From Bacillota bacterium (lineage in GTDB: Bacteria; Bacillota; Clostridia; Clostridiales; Clostridiaceae): DNA of 64,000 bases. Below, in pieces: positions 9,586 to 19,206 of the stretch. Position 1 is the first letter of the stretch. Each line of letters begins with the position of its first letter. The stretch spans positions 1-64,000 of the forward strand of contig JAJXWH010000005.1 in assembly GCA_021781745.1 (NCBI GenBank). Reading direction: 5' to 3'. The notes under the pieces are model-generated. The model was not told where the DNA came from, searched no databases, and saw only the letters and a program-made list of their open reading frames with translations. The position numbers and the translations under genes were made by a program.

Positions 9586-10011
9586 ATGAAAAGAGAGTAT
9601 AAGGCTTATAAGAAAGTTGGTAAAATAAAAATTTTTATAAGTGAGCTCTTAGAGCTTGATTTACCTAGAATTGTTTATGCCTCTCCAGGTGTTATAAAGC
9701 ATATAAAAAAAAGACATGGTAGACAATTCACCAAAAAGATGAAGGATAATATAATAGATATTATAGAAAAAGTAATAAAAGAGCCTGAGTATGTTGGTTT
9801 AGATAATAAGAGAGGAACTGGCGGCTCTCTTGAACTAGTAAAAAAGGTTGATAACATTATTGTACTTTTGGGGCTTGAAATAGATTTAGAAGATGAGTAT
9901 ATATACGTTGCGACAATGTATCCAATTACTTTATCTAAAATGAACGCAAGAGTATATAGAGGACGACTGACAAAAGTTGAGGAAACGGAATTAAAAGAAA
10001 ATATATTATAA
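9586..10011 (+). CDS. PBECR-type nuclease domain protein (RelE/barnase-like)
   Basis: 141 aa. The region VYASPGVIKHIKKRHGRQFT (about residues 30-49) and the later strand pattern IVLLGLEIDLEDEYIYVATM resemble PBECR domains, a barnase-EndoU-colicin E5/D-RelE-like nuclease fold found in phage and mobile-element proteins. The His and Arg residues of KHIKKRHGR would be candidate catalytic residues. GAGGGG precedes the ATG. No partner antitoxin is encoded next to it. It lies in the accessory island around spoIVA. The family assignment is by resemblance and the target is unknown. Confidence 0.6.
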   Translation: MKREYKAYKKVGKIKIFISELLELDLPRIVYASPGVIKHIKKRHGRQFTKKMKDNIIDIIEKVIKEPEYVGLDNKRGTGGSLELVKKVDNIIVLLGLEIDLEDEYIYVATMYPITLSKMNARVYRGRLTKVEETELKENIL

Positions 10012-10270
10012 TGCACGGTTTATAAATTTATTTTTTGAGGTGAGAAAAGGCTCCTCATGCGCTAATATTTAGTAATCAGAGATGCAGGATACGCCGACCT
10101 GCCAAAAAATAATTTAAATTTAGAGACTACCTTACAATTGTGTAAGGTGTTTTTTTTTGAAATATAATTGTTAACAAATTGTAAACAAAATATTGACTAA
10201 AGAACATATATTAATTTATTATTGAATTATCGAGTTTAAATCCGTTAGAGATGTAAAAGGGGGTGTAATA
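10012..10270. other. Intergenic with terminator and yicC leader
   Basis: A relatively GC-rich segment (10050-10102) with a small GCAGG/CCTGC hairpin (10084-10102) precedes the terminator. A weak promoter-like TTGACT (about 10194) with TTATTA 17 nt on may serve yicC. Confidence 0.35.
10129..10158 (+). terminator. Terminator after the PBECR-type gene
   Basis: ACCTTACA (10129-10136) pairs with TGTAAGGT (10141-10148), a 4-nt loop, then a run of T. Confidence 0.85.
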
Positions 10271-11152
10271 TTGATAAGAAGCATGACTAGTTTTGGAAGG
10301 GCACAAAGTGATGAGAATCGCGAATTAAGTTTTTCAGTAGAAATGAAAAGTGTAAACCATAGATATTTAGATATAAATATTAGAATGCCTAGAACAATGC
10401 TGGCATTAGAAGAAAAGATAAGAAATATTGTTAGTAAAAAGTTAAGCAGAGGGAAAATAGATGTTTTTATAAACTATAAGAATTATGGAAATAGCGCAGG
10501 AAAAGTTAAATTAAACATGAAGTTAGCTAAGGAATATCATGAATGTTTAAGACAAATTCAAAAAGAATTAAATGTTATTGATGATATATCTGCAGTTAAA
10601 ATATCTAGATTTCCTGATGTTGTTACGCTGGAAGAAACAGAGGAAGATTTAGATGAAACCTTTAATGAAATTTCTTCATTAATTAAATCAGCTTTGAACT
10701 CAATGGAAGAAATGAGATGTATAGAAGGTGAAAAGTTAAAAGCTGATATTTTATTAAAAATTCAAGTGATTGAGAGCTATGTAGAAGAAATTGAAAAATT
10801 ATCAGATGTTATTCCTAAAAATTATAAGAAAAAACTTGAGGAAAGATTAAGTGAATTATTATCAGGAATAGACATAGATGAAGGAAGAATAGCTCAAGAG
10901 GTAGCAGTTCTTTCAGATAAAGCGGCTGTAGACGAAGAAATAACAAGATTACGAAGTCATTTGAGTCAAATGAAAAACACTTTGGATTTAAATGAACCTG
11001 TTGGAAGGAAATTGGATTTTATAATTCAAGAAATGAACAGAGAAGCCAATACTATAGCGTCCAAATCTACTGACATAAATATAACTAATAAAGTAATCGA
11101 AGTGAAAAATACAATTGAAAAAATAAGAGAGCAAGTTCAAAATATTGAATAA
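10271..11152 (+). CDS. yicC: YicC/YloC family endoribonuclease
   Basis: 293 aa. Begins [11 protein letters not shown], the hallmark of the YicC-like N-terminal domain (about 1-155); the C-terminal DUF1732 domain (about 205-293) holds [21 protein letters not shown] and [18 protein letters not shown], both strongly conserved in the family. Members are stress-linked endoribonucleases. The start is TTG at 10271, after AAAGGGGGTG at 10256-10265. It is the first gene of the yicC-remA-gmk-rpoZ-coaBC operon, 14 nt before remA, the same order as in Bacillus. Confidence 0.92.
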   Translation: MIRSMTSFGRAQSDENRELSFSVEMKSVNHRYLDINIRMPRTMLALEEKIRNIVSKKLSRGKIDVFINYKNYGNSAGKVKLNMKLAKEYHECLRQIQKELNVIDDISAVKISRFPDVVTLEETEEDLDETFNEISSLIKSALNSMEEMRCIEGEKLKADILLKIQVIESYVEEIEKLSDVIPKNYKKKLEERLSELLSGIDIDEGRIAQEVAVLSDKAAVDEEITRLRSHLSQMKNTLDLNEPVGRKLDFIIQEMNREANTIASKSTDINITNKVIEVKNTIEKIREQVQNIE

Positions 11153-11166
11153 TCAGGAGGGATAAA

Positions 11167-11439
11167 ATGGGAATAAAGTTAATAAACATAGGTTTTGGAA
11201 ACATAGTTTCTGCAAATAGGTTAGTTGCAATTGTCAGCCCTGAATCAGCACCTATTAAAAGAATTATTCAAGAAGCTAGAGATAGGGGTATGCTAATAGA
11301 TGCAACTTATGGAAGAAGAACTAGAGCAGTAATAATAACAGATAGCGATCATGTTATCTTATCAGCAGTTCAACCTGAAACAGTTGCACATAGATTATCA
11401 ACAAAAGATGATGTGGCAGTTGATGAGGATGATGAATAA
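11167..11439 (+). CDS. remA: Extracellular matrix regulator RemA
   Basis: 90 aa. It matches the RemA/DUF370 family nearly end to end ([20 protein letters not shown], then [19 protein letters not shown]). In B. subtilis RemA is a ring-forming DNA-binding protein that activates matrix and osmoprotection genes. Its place between yicC and gmk is conserved in Firmicutes. AGGAGG precedes the ATG, and its stop overlaps the gmk start by one base, indicating translational coupling. Confidence 0.92.
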   Translation: MGIKLINIGFGNIVSANRLVAIVSPESAPIKRIIQEARDRGMLIDATYGRRTRAVIITDSDHVILSAVQPETVAHRLSTKDDVAVDEDDE

Positions 11440-12077
11440 TGGGTGATAAAGGAAGAGGACTATTAATAGTAATATCTGGTCCATCAGGAGCAGGAAAAGG
11501 TACCATATGCAAGAGTTTTATGGAAAGGAATAGAGATGTATCTCTATCTGTATCTGCAACTACAAGAGCTCCAAGAAATGGAGAGGCAGAAGGTGTAAAT
11601 TATTATTTTATGTCTAAGGAAGAGTTTAAAGAAAAAATAGAAGCTAATGATTTCCTAGAATATGCAGAAGTCTATGATAACTATTATGGAACTCCAAAAT
11701 CAAATGTTGAAGAACTTTTGGAAAATGGTAAGGATGTTATTTTAGAAATTGATATACAAGGGGCATTAAAGGTCAAAGAAAATACAAAAGAAGGAGTCTT
11801 TATTTTTATACTTCCACCATCTATGGCAGAGTTAAAACAAAGAATCATAAATAGAGGAAGTGAAACTAAAGAATCATTAATGAAAAGATTTAAATCAGCA
11901 TATAAAGAAATAAATTTTATATCTAAATACAATTATGCTGTTGTAAATGATAAAGTAGAAATAGCTGTTGAAAAGCTGGAAGCTATAATATCGGCTGAAA
12001 AGTGCAGAGTAGACAGAATAAAAGATAGTATATTAGATTCGAAGGAGGGAATAATACATGAACAACTCTATGATTAA
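11439..12077 (+). CDS. gmk: Guanylate kinase
   Basis: 212 aa. Phosphorylates GMP to GDP with ATP. The P-loop GPSGAGKGT is at 14-22 and the GMP-binding region has SVSATTRAPRNGEAEGVNYYF. Length is normal. The ATG overlaps the remA stop; the 3' end overlaps rpoZ by 20 nt, and the rpoZ ribosome binding site lies inside gmk. Confidence 0.97.
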   Translation: MGDKGRGLLIVISGPSGAGKGTICKSFMERNRDVSLSVSATTRAPRNGEAEGVNYYFMSKEEFKEKIEANDFLEYAEVYDNYYGTPKSNVEELLENGKDVILEIDIQGALKVKENTKEGVFIFILPPSMAELKQRIINRGSETKESLMKRFKSAYKEINFISKYNYAVVNDKVEIAVEKLEAIISAEKCRVDRIKDSILDSKEGIIHEQLYD

Positions 12078-12276
12078 TCCATCAGTGGTAGATTTATTAG
12101 AAAAGGTGCATGATAGATATTCTTTAGTAATTTTAACATCAAAAAGGGCTAGACAAATAATTGAGGGTTCAACTCCTCAAATTTCAGTAAAATCAAATAA
12201 ACCATTAACAATTGCAATTAACGAAGTAGATCAAAATGCTGTTGAATATGAAATTGTAAAAGAAGGTACTAAATAA
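12058..12276 (+). CDS. rpoZ: DNA-directed RNA polymerase omega subunit
   Basis: 72 aa. A small RNA polymerase assembly subunit, recognised by NPSVVDLLEKVHDRYSLVIL and TSKRARQIIEG. The start is the ATG at 12058 with AAGGAGGG inside the gmk coding sequence. The next gene, coaBC, follows its stop by 1 nt. Confidence 0.95.
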   Translation: MNNSMINPSVVDLLEKVHDRYSLVILTSKRARQIIEGSTPQISVKSNKPLTIAINEVDQNAVEYEIVKEGTK

Positions 12277-12277
12277 A

Positions 12278-13462
12278 ATGAAAAAGAATTTAGTTTTGGG
12301 AGTTAGTGGTGGAATTGCAGTATATAAGGCATTGGAAATAGTAAGCCTGCTTGTAAAAAAGAATATTAATGTTGACGTTATTATGACTGAGTCAGCTGTT
12401 AAGTTTGTAACTCCACTTTCTTTTCAATCTTTAAGCCAAAATATGGTTACATGCGATATGTTTGCAGAGCCTAAGGCGTGGGAAATTCAACATATAAGCT
12501 TAGCAAGTAAAGCAGATGTACTTTTAGTAGCACCTGCAACTGCTAATATAATTGGGAAAATAGCAAATGGAATAGCTGATGATATGCTTTCAACTACAAT
12601 TATGGCAACGAAGGCAAAAGTGATTTTTGCACCTGCTATGAATACGAATATGTATGAAAATCCTATAGTTGAAAGTAATATCAATAAGCTTAAAGCTTTT
12701 GGCTATGAATTTATTGAACCAGCTGAAGGAAGACTTGCTTGTGGAATAAGTGGAAAAGGAAAACTTGAGAGTCCAGAAGTGATTGTTGATAAAGTCTTAA
12801 TGGAACTAAATGATAAAAAAGATTTAATTAATAAGAATGTAGTAGTAACAGCTGGACCAACAATAGCTTCTATTGATCCTGTAAGGTTTATCACAAATAG
12901 ATCAACGGGAAAAATGGGATATGCAATAGCCAAAGAAGCGAGAAATAGGGGAGCTAATGTAACATTAATATCTGGGCCTACGTCAATAGAAGTGCCTAAA
13001 AATATTAACGTTATAAAAGTTTCAACTAATGAAGAAATGAAAAATGCGATTTTAGAACTATATAATGATGCTGATATAGTAATTAAATCAGCTGCTGTTG
13101 CTGATTATAAACCTAAAAATTATAGTACACAAAAAATTAAAAAAGGCGATAATGATTTGTGTATTGAATTTACTAGGGATAATGATATATTAATGGAACT
13201 CGGAGAGAGAAAAGAGAAGCAGATACTAGTTGGCTTTGCTGCTGAAAGTCAAAATTTGAAAGAGAATGCTAGACTTAAGCTGCAAAGGAAAAACTTAGAT
13301 TATATTGTAGCAAATGATATAACTGCAAATGATACTGGGTTTGCCTCAGAAGATAATAAAGTGATAATCTTATCTAGGGATGATAAAGAAATACATTTGG
13401 ATAAGATGAGCAAAGAAAAAATTGCAAGCAATTTATTTGATATCATACTTGAGAAGCGCTAG
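12278..13462 (+). CDS. coaBC: Bifunctional phosphopantothenoylcysteine decarboxylase/synthetase
   Basis: 394 aa. Makes 4'-phosphopantetheine for coenzyme A: the CoaB half joins phosphopantothenate to cysteine, the CoaC half decarboxylates. CoaC (about 1-180) shows the flavin-site start LGVSGGIAVYKA, catalytic H72, APAMNTNMYE (118-127) and C155 in GRLACG. CoaB (about 185-394) shows TAGPTIASIDPVRFITNRST and KSAAVADYKP. coaD, which acts next in the pathway, is at 30993. The terminator begins in the last codons. Confidence 0.96.
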   Translation: MKKNLVLGVSGGIAVYKALEIVSLLVKKNINVDVIMTESAVKFVTPLSFQSLSQNMVTCDMFAEPKAWEIQHISLASKADVLLVAPATANIIGKIANGIADDMLSTTIMATKAKVIFAPAMNTNMYENPIVESNINKLKAFGYEFIEPAEGRLACGISGKGKLESPEVIVDKVLMELNDKKDLINKNVVVTAGPTIASIDPVRFITNRSTGKMGYAIAKEARNRGANVTLISGPTSIEVPKNINVIKVSTNEEMKNAILELYNDADIVIKSAAVADYKPKNYSTQKIKKGDNDLCIEFTRDNDILMELGERKEKQILVGFAAESQNLKENARLKLQRKNLDYIVANDITANDTGFASEDNKVIILSRDDKEIHLDKMSKEKIASNLFDIILEKR

Positions 13463-13479
13463 AAATCTGCGCTTCTTTT
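13453..13479 (+). terminator. Terminator overlapping the coaBC stop
   Basis: GAAGCGC (13453-13459) pairs with GCGCTTC (13469-13475), then TTTTATT. The stem uses the final coaBC codons. Confidence 0.8.
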
Positions 13480-13545
13480 ATTAAGTATAAATAAATTTTT
13501 ATCTAATTGTAAACTGTAAACTGTCTTAAGGGTGGTAGAAAAGTT

Positions 13546-15741
13546 ATGTATGCTGAGATAATTATAAACGGCGAAGCCTTAGAACTAGATAAGCTATTTA
13601 CATATAAAGTGCCTTATGAGCTTCTAGAAAATATAGATGTGGGATATAGAGTCAAAGTTCCTTTCGGTCCTAGAAGCAAACCAATAGAAGGATTTGTATT
13701 TTCAATATTAAAAGAAAATTCAATAGAGTTTGATTATAAGGTAAAAGAGATACTAAAATTGTGTGATGATGAACCTATATTGACTAATGATGATATTAAA
13801 ATAATTCAATTCTTAAGGAAAAAATACCTTTGTAAGTATATTGATGCCGTCCGCCTTATGATACCTGTAGGAATAATGAAAGGGTCTAAAGCCAAGAAGA
13901 AAAAAGTAATAGTAATTAATAGAGAAATAAACGAAAAAGAATTGAAAAAAGAAAATTACTTGAAATTATATGACTTTATTGCAAATAATAATGGTATTTA
14001 TACAAAAACTGAAGTTGTTAGTAATAAACAATATTCCTTATATTGCTTAAATAAGCTTATAGAAAAGGAAGTACTTAAAATTGAAGAACAGGTGGTCTTT
14101 AGGTATAATACCCGCAGATATGAAAGTGATAAAAATAAAATATTGACAAATGAACAGGCAGATTGTTTAAATACAATTTTAAATGAGTCAAAATTGAAAT
14201 ATCTAATAAAAGGTGTTACCGGATCAGGAAAAACTGAAATATATATTAGATTAGTTGAGGAGACCCTAAATCAAGGAAAAAGTGCAATTGTTTTAGTTCC
14301 GGAAATTTCATTAACTCCTCAAATGATTGAAAGATTTAAAGGAAGATTCGGAGAAGATGTAGCATTATTTCACAGCAGATTAAGCGACGGTGAAAGATTT
14401 GATGAATGGTATAGGGTTAAGGAAGGAAAAGCAAAGTTAGTTATAGGTGCACGAAGCGCTCTGTTTTTACCATTGCAAAATCTTGGTCTTATAATAATTG
14501 ATGAGGAACATGAAAATACTTATAAATCGGAGCATAATCCTAAGTATCATACTAGAGAAGTAAGTGAATTTATATGTGAGCTTAAAAATTGTAAACTTGT
14601 ATTAGGTTCAGCCACTCCAAGCGTTGAAAGCTATTATAAAGCTCTTATTGATGAATATACATTAATAGAAATGCATAGAAGAGTTAATGGAAGAAAAATG
14701 CCAGAGATGCAGATAGTTGATATGAGGGAAGAACTAAAGAATAAAAATCTTTCTTTATTCAGTATAAAACTTTTAAATGAGATTGAAAGAGCTTTACAGC
14801 ATGGAAAGCAAGCAATTTTGTTTTTGAATAGAAGAGGATATTCAACTTTTATTTCATGTAGAAGCTGTGGGTATGTATTTAAATGTCCTGAATGCGATGT
14901 ATCTATGACATATCATAAAAATGGATATTTAATCTGCCATTATTGCGGAAGAGCTGAAAAAGCTATAAAGGACTGCCCAAAATGCAATAGTAAATATGTA
15001 AAATATTTCGGAGCGGGAACTGAAAGAGTAGAGCTGGAAGTAAAAAAATATTTTCCTAAAGCTAAAGTTTTGAGAATGGATGTAGATACCACGAGACAGA
15101 AGAATGCTCATGAATCCATTTATAATTCCTTTAAAAACGGAGAAGCAGATATTTTGATAGGAACTCAAATGGTATCAAAAGGACTGGACTTTAAGAATGT
15201 AACTTTAGTAGGAGTATTAGCAGCTGATATGTCTTTAAATATGCCTGACTATAGAGCTGCCGAAAGAACATACCAAATAATAACTCAAGTGGCAGGAAGA
15301 GCTGGCAGAGGTCAAGATGAAGGTAAAGTAATAGTTCAAAGTTATACACCAAATCATTATAGTTTAAAATATGCTAAGGAAGAAGACTATGAATCTTTAT
15401 TTAAAGAAGAAATAAAGATCAGAAGGTTGATGGAAAATCCTCCTTTTGGTAAAATATTATTAATCATAGGCTCTTCTAAATTTGAAGAAAAATTAGTAAA
15501 GTTTATGTATACTTTGGAAGGTAATCTGAAAAAATTATTAGTAGAAGATGCTACTATGCTCGGGCCAGTTCCTTGTATTATTACAAAGCTAAAGGAAAAT
15601 TATAGATGGCAAATAATAATAAAAGGAAATTTTGATGATGAGTTTAGTGAAAAAGTTAAAGATACACTTTATCTATTAAATAAGAGTGTATATAATGAAA
15701 TAAGGGTTAGTATAGATATTAATCCTAATAATATGACATAG
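13546..15741 (+). CDS. priA: Primosomal replication restart helicase PriA
   Basis: 731 aa. A 3'-5' helicase that reloads the replisome at abandoned forks. An N-terminal DNA-binding domain (1-105) is followed by the helicase with Walker A GVTGSGKT (223-230) and DEEH (319-322). A zinc-binding insertion of four CXXC-like pairs starts CRSCGYVFKCPEC near residue 440, and the C-terminal helicase half has QVAGRAGRG. Full length. Start ATG with GGGTGG upstream. It heads the priA-def-fmt-yugP-rsmB-rlmN-prpC-prkC run. Confidence 0.97.
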   Translation: MYAEIIINGEALELDKLFTYKVPYELLENIDVGYRVKVPFGPRSKPIEGFVFSILKENSIEFDYKVKEILKLCDDEPILTNDDIKIIQFLRKKYLCKYIDAVRLMIPVGIMKGSKAKKKKVIVINREINEKELKKENYLKLYDFIANNNGIYTKTEVVSNKQYSLYCLNKLIEKEVLKIEEQVVFRYNTRRYESDKNKILTNEQADCLNTILNESKLKYLIKGVTGSGKTEIYIRLVEETLNQGKSAIVLVPEISLTPQMIERFKGRFGEDVALFHSRLSDGERFDEWYRVKEGKAKLVIGARSALFLPLQNLGLIIIDEEHENTYKSEHNPKYHTREVSEFICELKNCKLVLGSATPSVESYYKALIDEYTLIEMHRRVNGRKMPEMQIVDMREELKNKNLSLFSIKLLNEIERALQHGKQAILFLNRRGYSTFISCRSCGYVFKCPECDVSMTYHKNGYLICHYCGRAEKAIKDCPKCNSKYVKYFGAGTERVELEVKKYFPKAKVLRMDVDTTRQKNAHESIYNSFKNGEADILIGTQMVSKGLDFKNVTLVGVLAADMSLNMPDYRAAERTYQIITQVAGRAGRGQDEGKVIVQSYTPNHYSLKYAKEEDYESLFKEEIKIRRLMENPPFGKILLIIGSSKFEEKLVKFMYTLEGNLKKLLVEDATMLGPVPCIITKLKENYRWQIIIKGNFDDEFSEKVKDTLYLLNKSVYNEIRVSIDINPNNMT

Positions 15742-15753
15742 GGGGAATACGAA

Positions 15754-16206
15754 ATGGCATTAAGAAATATAAGAAAATATGGTGATGACGTATTAAGAAG
15801 AAAGTGCAGAGAAATTGATAAAATAGATGATAGATTGTTAACTTTAATTGAAGATATGAAAGAAACAATGTATGATGCAGAAGGTGTTGGTCTTGCAGCA
15901 CCACAGGTTGGAGTGCTAAAAAGATTATTTGTTGTAGATATTGGGGAAGGTCCTTTAGTATTTATTAATCCTGAAATAATTGAAGTAAGTGGATCACAAA
16001 CTGATGAGGAAGGATGTCTTAGCCTACCGGGAGAAACAAGAGAGGTTATGAGACCTAATTATGTTAGAGCAAGAGCCCTAAACGAAAAAGGAGAAGAATT
16101 TGAAATAGAAGGAGAAGAATTACTAGCTAGAGCTATTTTACATGAATATGACCATTTAAATGGTACATTATTCATAGATAGAGTGAAAGCTCCTTCAGGA
16201 AAATAA
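15754..16206 (+). CDS. def: Peptide deformylase
   Basis: 150 aa. Removes the formyl group from nascent proteins. The three metal and active-site motifs are present: GVGLAAPQ (44-51), EEGCLS (85-90, Cys88 ligand) and HEYDH (130-134). It is followed by fmt, which adds the formyl group to the initiator tRNA, the usual pairing. Confidence 0.97.
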   Translation: MALRNIRKYGDDVLRRKCREIDKIDDRLLTLIEDMKETMYDAEGVGLAAPQVGVLKRLFVVDIGEGPLVFINPEIIEVSGSQTDEEGCLSLPGETREVMRPNYVRARALNEKGEEFEIEGEELLARAILHEYDHLNGTLFIDRVKAPSGK

Positions 16207-16227
16207 AATTGACAGGAGGAAAATAGA

Positions 16228-17154
16228 ATGAATATAGTATTTATGGGTACTCCTGATTTTGCAGTTCCTTCTTTAAGCAGATTAGTTAAAGAATATAATG
16301 TTACTGCAGTATTAACTCAACCTGATAAACCAAAGGGTAGAGGAAAAAAGATGGCGTATTCTGCTGTTAAAGAGGAAGCATTAAAATACGAAATTCCCGT
16401 GTATCAGCCTACAAAACTAAAAGAGGATGCAAGTTTAATTGAAAAATTAAAAGAATTAAAACCAGATTTTATAATTGTAATAGCTTTTGGGCAAATTTTA
16501 ACTAAAGAAGTATTGGATATACCTAAATATGGATGCATAAATCTTCATGGGTCATTATTACCGATGTATAGAGGAGCTGCACCAATCCAATGGGCAGTAA
16601 TAAATGGCGAAAAAGTTTCAGGAAATACCACTATGCTTATGGATGTAGGTATAGATACAGGAGATATGCTTCTTAAAGATGAAGTTGAAATTACTGATAA
16701 TATGACTGCAGGAGAATTGTATGATATATTAAAGGAAAGAGGAGCAGATTTACTAATTAAAAGTATAGAAGGGCTTGTAAACAAAAGTATAACTCCCGAA
16801 AAACAAGGGGATAAAACTTTCTATGCAAAACCACTTGATAAAAATATTGCATGTATAGATTGGAATAAAAGTTCTAGAGAAATTCATAATTTAGTAAGAG
16901 GATTAAATTCTTGGCCAATTGCTTATACTAGTTATAAAGGCGAAAGAATGAAAATATATGAAACTGAAGCATTAGAAGAAAAAAGCACAAAAGAACCTGG
17001 AACAATTATAGATGTTGCTAAAAATGGTATAAAGGTTGCATGCAAAGAGGGAATACTAATTATAAAAAAAGTACAATTTCCAAATGGCAAGCCTTTAACA
17101 ATAGAACAATATATAAATGGACATGAAATAGAAAAAAATATATTATTACTATAA
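16228..17154 (+). CDS. fmt: Methionyl-tRNA formyltransferase
   Basis: 308 aa. Transfers formyl from 10-formyl-THF to Met-tRNA(fMet). The N-terminal domain starts [14 protein letters not shown]; the catalytic segment is [20 protein letters not shown] (Asn and His of the family triad), with [11 protein letters not shown] supplying the Asp. The C-terminal OB-like tRNA-binding domain spans about 205-308. AGGAGG precedes the ATG. Confidence 0.96.
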   Translation: MNIVFMGTPDFAVPSLSRLVKEYNVTAVLTQPDKPKGRGKKMAYSAVKEEALKYEIPVYQPTKLKEDASLIEKLKELKPDFIIVIAFGQILTKEVLDIPKYGCINLHGSLLPMYRGAAPIQWAVINGEKVSGNTTMLMDVGIDTGDMLLKDEVEITDNMTAGELYDILKERGADLLIKSIEGLVNKSITPEKQGDKTFYAKPLDKNIACIDWNKSSREIHNLVRGLNSWPIAYTSYKGERMKIYETEALEEKSTKEPGTIIDVAKNGIKVACKEGILIIKKVQFPNGKPLTIEQYINGHEIEKNILLL

Positions 17155-17169
17155 TGGAGTGATGTTTAA

Positions 17170-17862
17170 ATGCATTTTTATCCGTTCTTTGACCCAACTA
17201 TGATAATATTAATTCCAGCAATGATTATTTCATTTTGGGCACAGACAAAAATAAACAGTACCTATAGTAAATTTAGTGAAGTTAGAACTATGAATGGATA
17301 TACTGGGCAGCAAGTTGCAAGAATGATGCTGGATGGAGCCGGGCTTTATGATGTGAGAATAGAAGTTATAAATACTAAGCTTGGTGACCACTATGATCCA
17401 TCAAACAAGGTGTTAAGATTATCTCCAGATGTATATGCAGGAGGGACTATAGCTTCAGCAGGAATAGCAGCTCATGAAGTTGGGCATGCAATTCAGCATA
17501 AAGAAAGATATAAACCACTAATAGTAAGAAACTCAATAGTTCCAGCTGTAAATATTGGTTCAAGTTTATCTTGGATGATATTCTTTGCAGGATTTTTATT
17601 AGGTCTGAGAGGGTTAACTACACTAGGAATAATTTTGTTCTCAGGTGTTGTAATCTTTCAATTAATAACATTGCCAGTCGAATTTGATGCTTCTACTAGA
17701 GCTTTAAGCATCTTAAGATCAAGAGGAATCTTGTATGGAGATGAAACAAAAAATGCACAAAAGGTTTTAGATGCAGCAGCTATGACTTATGTAGCGGCAA
17801 CGCTGATGGCAATATCACAATTAATTAGATTAATAGCTTTAAGCAATAGAAGAAATGATTAA
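17170..17862 (+). CDS. YugP-type membrane zinc metallopeptidase
   Basis: 230 aa. Membrane-embedded peptidase family (DUF2268-unrelated YugP/neutral zinc peptidase): one N-terminal helix (about 8-24), the zinc motif HEVGH (102-106), a third-ligand candidate in PVEFDAS (about 169-175), then helices at about 125-145, 150-170 and 208-228. Substrate unknown. Its place between fmt and rsmB is common in Clostridium. Start ATG after TGGAGTG. Confidence 0.88.
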   Translation: MHFYPFFDPTMIILIPAMIISFWAQTKINSTYSKFSEVRTMNGYTGQQVARMMLDGAGLYDVRIEVINTKLGDHYDPSNKVLRLSPDVYAGGTIASAGIAAHEVGHAIQHKERYKPLIVRNSIVPAVNIGSSLSWMIFFAGFLLGLRGLTTLGIILFSGVVIFQLITLPVEFDASTRALSILRSRGILYGDETKNAQKVLDAAAMTYVAATLMAISQLIRLIALSNRRND

Positions 17863-17875
17863 AAAGAGGTAGCGT

Positions 17876-19192
17876 ATGAATTGTAGAAAATTAGCAGTAA
17901 AAATATTAGATAGAGTTTTAAATGAAGGAGCATATTCTAATATAGTACTATCAAAGGAATTAAATGAAGTAGACTTAAATGAAAAAGATAAGGCATTATT
18001 AACTGAAATAGTTTATGGTGTATTAAGAAGAAAAAAGACATTAGATATCATAATTTCTAACTTTGTAAAAGATATAAAATTAATGAAAAAAGATATCTTA
18101 AATATTTTAAGAGTGGCTATTTATCAAATGAATTTTTTAGATAAAATTCCTAGTTATGCTGCTTGTAATGAAGCAGTAGAAGAAGCAAAGGAAATATCAG
18201 AAGAAGATTCAAAATTAGTAAATGGAATACTTAGAAACTTTACAAAAAACCCTGATGATATTGAGGTTTCAGGTAATAAAATTGATGAATATGCCTATAA
18301 ATTTTCATTTGAACCTTGGATGATAAGACTTTTAATAAAGCAATATGGAGAAAATTTATCAAAGAAAATAATGTCTGGATTAAATTCAATTCCTCAGGTT
18401 AGTGTTAGAGTAAATGAAATTAAGGCAGACTACGATGACGTTTTTGAAAAGTTAGAAGAGCTTGAATATGAAGTTGAAGAAGGTGTTATTTGTCCAGAAG
18501 CAATATGCATAAAAGGTGGTAAATCCATAGAAAATAATCCACTGTTCAAAGAAGGAAAAATCACAGTTCAAGATGAAAGTGCAATGATTATAGCGCCTTT
18601 ACTAGAATTAGAAGAAGGCATGACAGTTTTAGATTTATGTAGTGCACCAGGTGGAAAAACTACTCATATATCTGAAATACTCCAAAACACTGGAAAGGTA
18701 TTAGCATATGATCTTCATGAGTCTAAGCTTGGATTAATAAAAGAAAACTGTGAGAGATTAGGAATAACTAATGTTGAAGTTAATACCAATGATGCAACTA
18801 GATTAAATCCTGATTTAATAGCATCTAGTGATAGAATTTTAATAGATGTTCCTTGTTCAGGGCTTGGAATTATAAGAAAAAAACCAGAAATAAAATGGAA
18901 TAAAACAAGAAATGATTTGAGAGAAATCATAAAAATTCAAAGAGATATAATGGAAAGCGCATGGATGTATTTAAAAGCAGATGGGGTAATGATATATTCA
19001 ACTTGTACATTAAACAAAGAAGAAAATGAAGAGAATATTGAGTGGTTTGTTAATAGACATAAAGATTGCAGCGTGAAAAAAATCTTTATTGGTAAGCAAG
19101 ATAACTTAGTATATAATAGAGATGGTTCTTTAACTATTCTGCCAAATGAAAATATGGACGGCTTTTTTGTGGCTAAGCTAGAAAAAAAGTAA
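17876..19192 (+). CDS. rsmB: 16S rRNA (cytosine(967)-C(5))-methyltransferase
   Basis: 438 aa. A NusB-like RNA-binding domain (about 1-130) precedes a Rossmann methyltransferase domain. The SAM site is VLDLCSAPGGKTTHIS; the catalytic cysteines are in DVPCSGLGIIRKKPEIKW and STCTLNKEENE. Family RsmB/Sun. AGAGG precedes the ATG; rlmN follows after 14 nt, so two RNA methyltransferases are adjacent. Confidence 0.95.
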   Translation: MNCRKLAVKILDRVLNEGAYSNIVLSKELNEVDLNEKDKALLTEIVYGVLRRKKTLDIIISNFVKDIKLMKKDILNILRVAIYQMNFLDKIPSYAACNEAVEEAKEISEEDSKLVNGILRNFTKNPDDIEVSGNKIDEYAYKFSFEPWMIRLLIKQYGENLSKKIMSGLNSIPQVSVRVNEIKADYDDVFEKLEELEYEVEEGVICPEAICIKGGKSIENNPLFKEGKITVQDESAMIIAPLLELEEGMTVLDLCSAPGGKTTHISEILQNTGKVLAYDLHESKLGLIKENCERLGITNVEVNTNDATRLNPDLIASSDRILIDVPCSGLGIIRKKPEIKWNKTRNDLREIIKIQRDIMESAWMYLKADGVMIYSTCTLNKEENEENIEWFVNRHKDCSVKKIFIGKQDNLVYNRDGSLTILPNENMDGFFVAKLEKK

Positions 19193-19206
19193 TAGTAGGT
19201 GAATAA

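Noticed and set aside
9359-9589. 76-codon ORF on the + strand
   Set aside because: It is composed of intergenic repeat elements and a terminator-like foldback, has no ribosome binding site and resembles no protein family.
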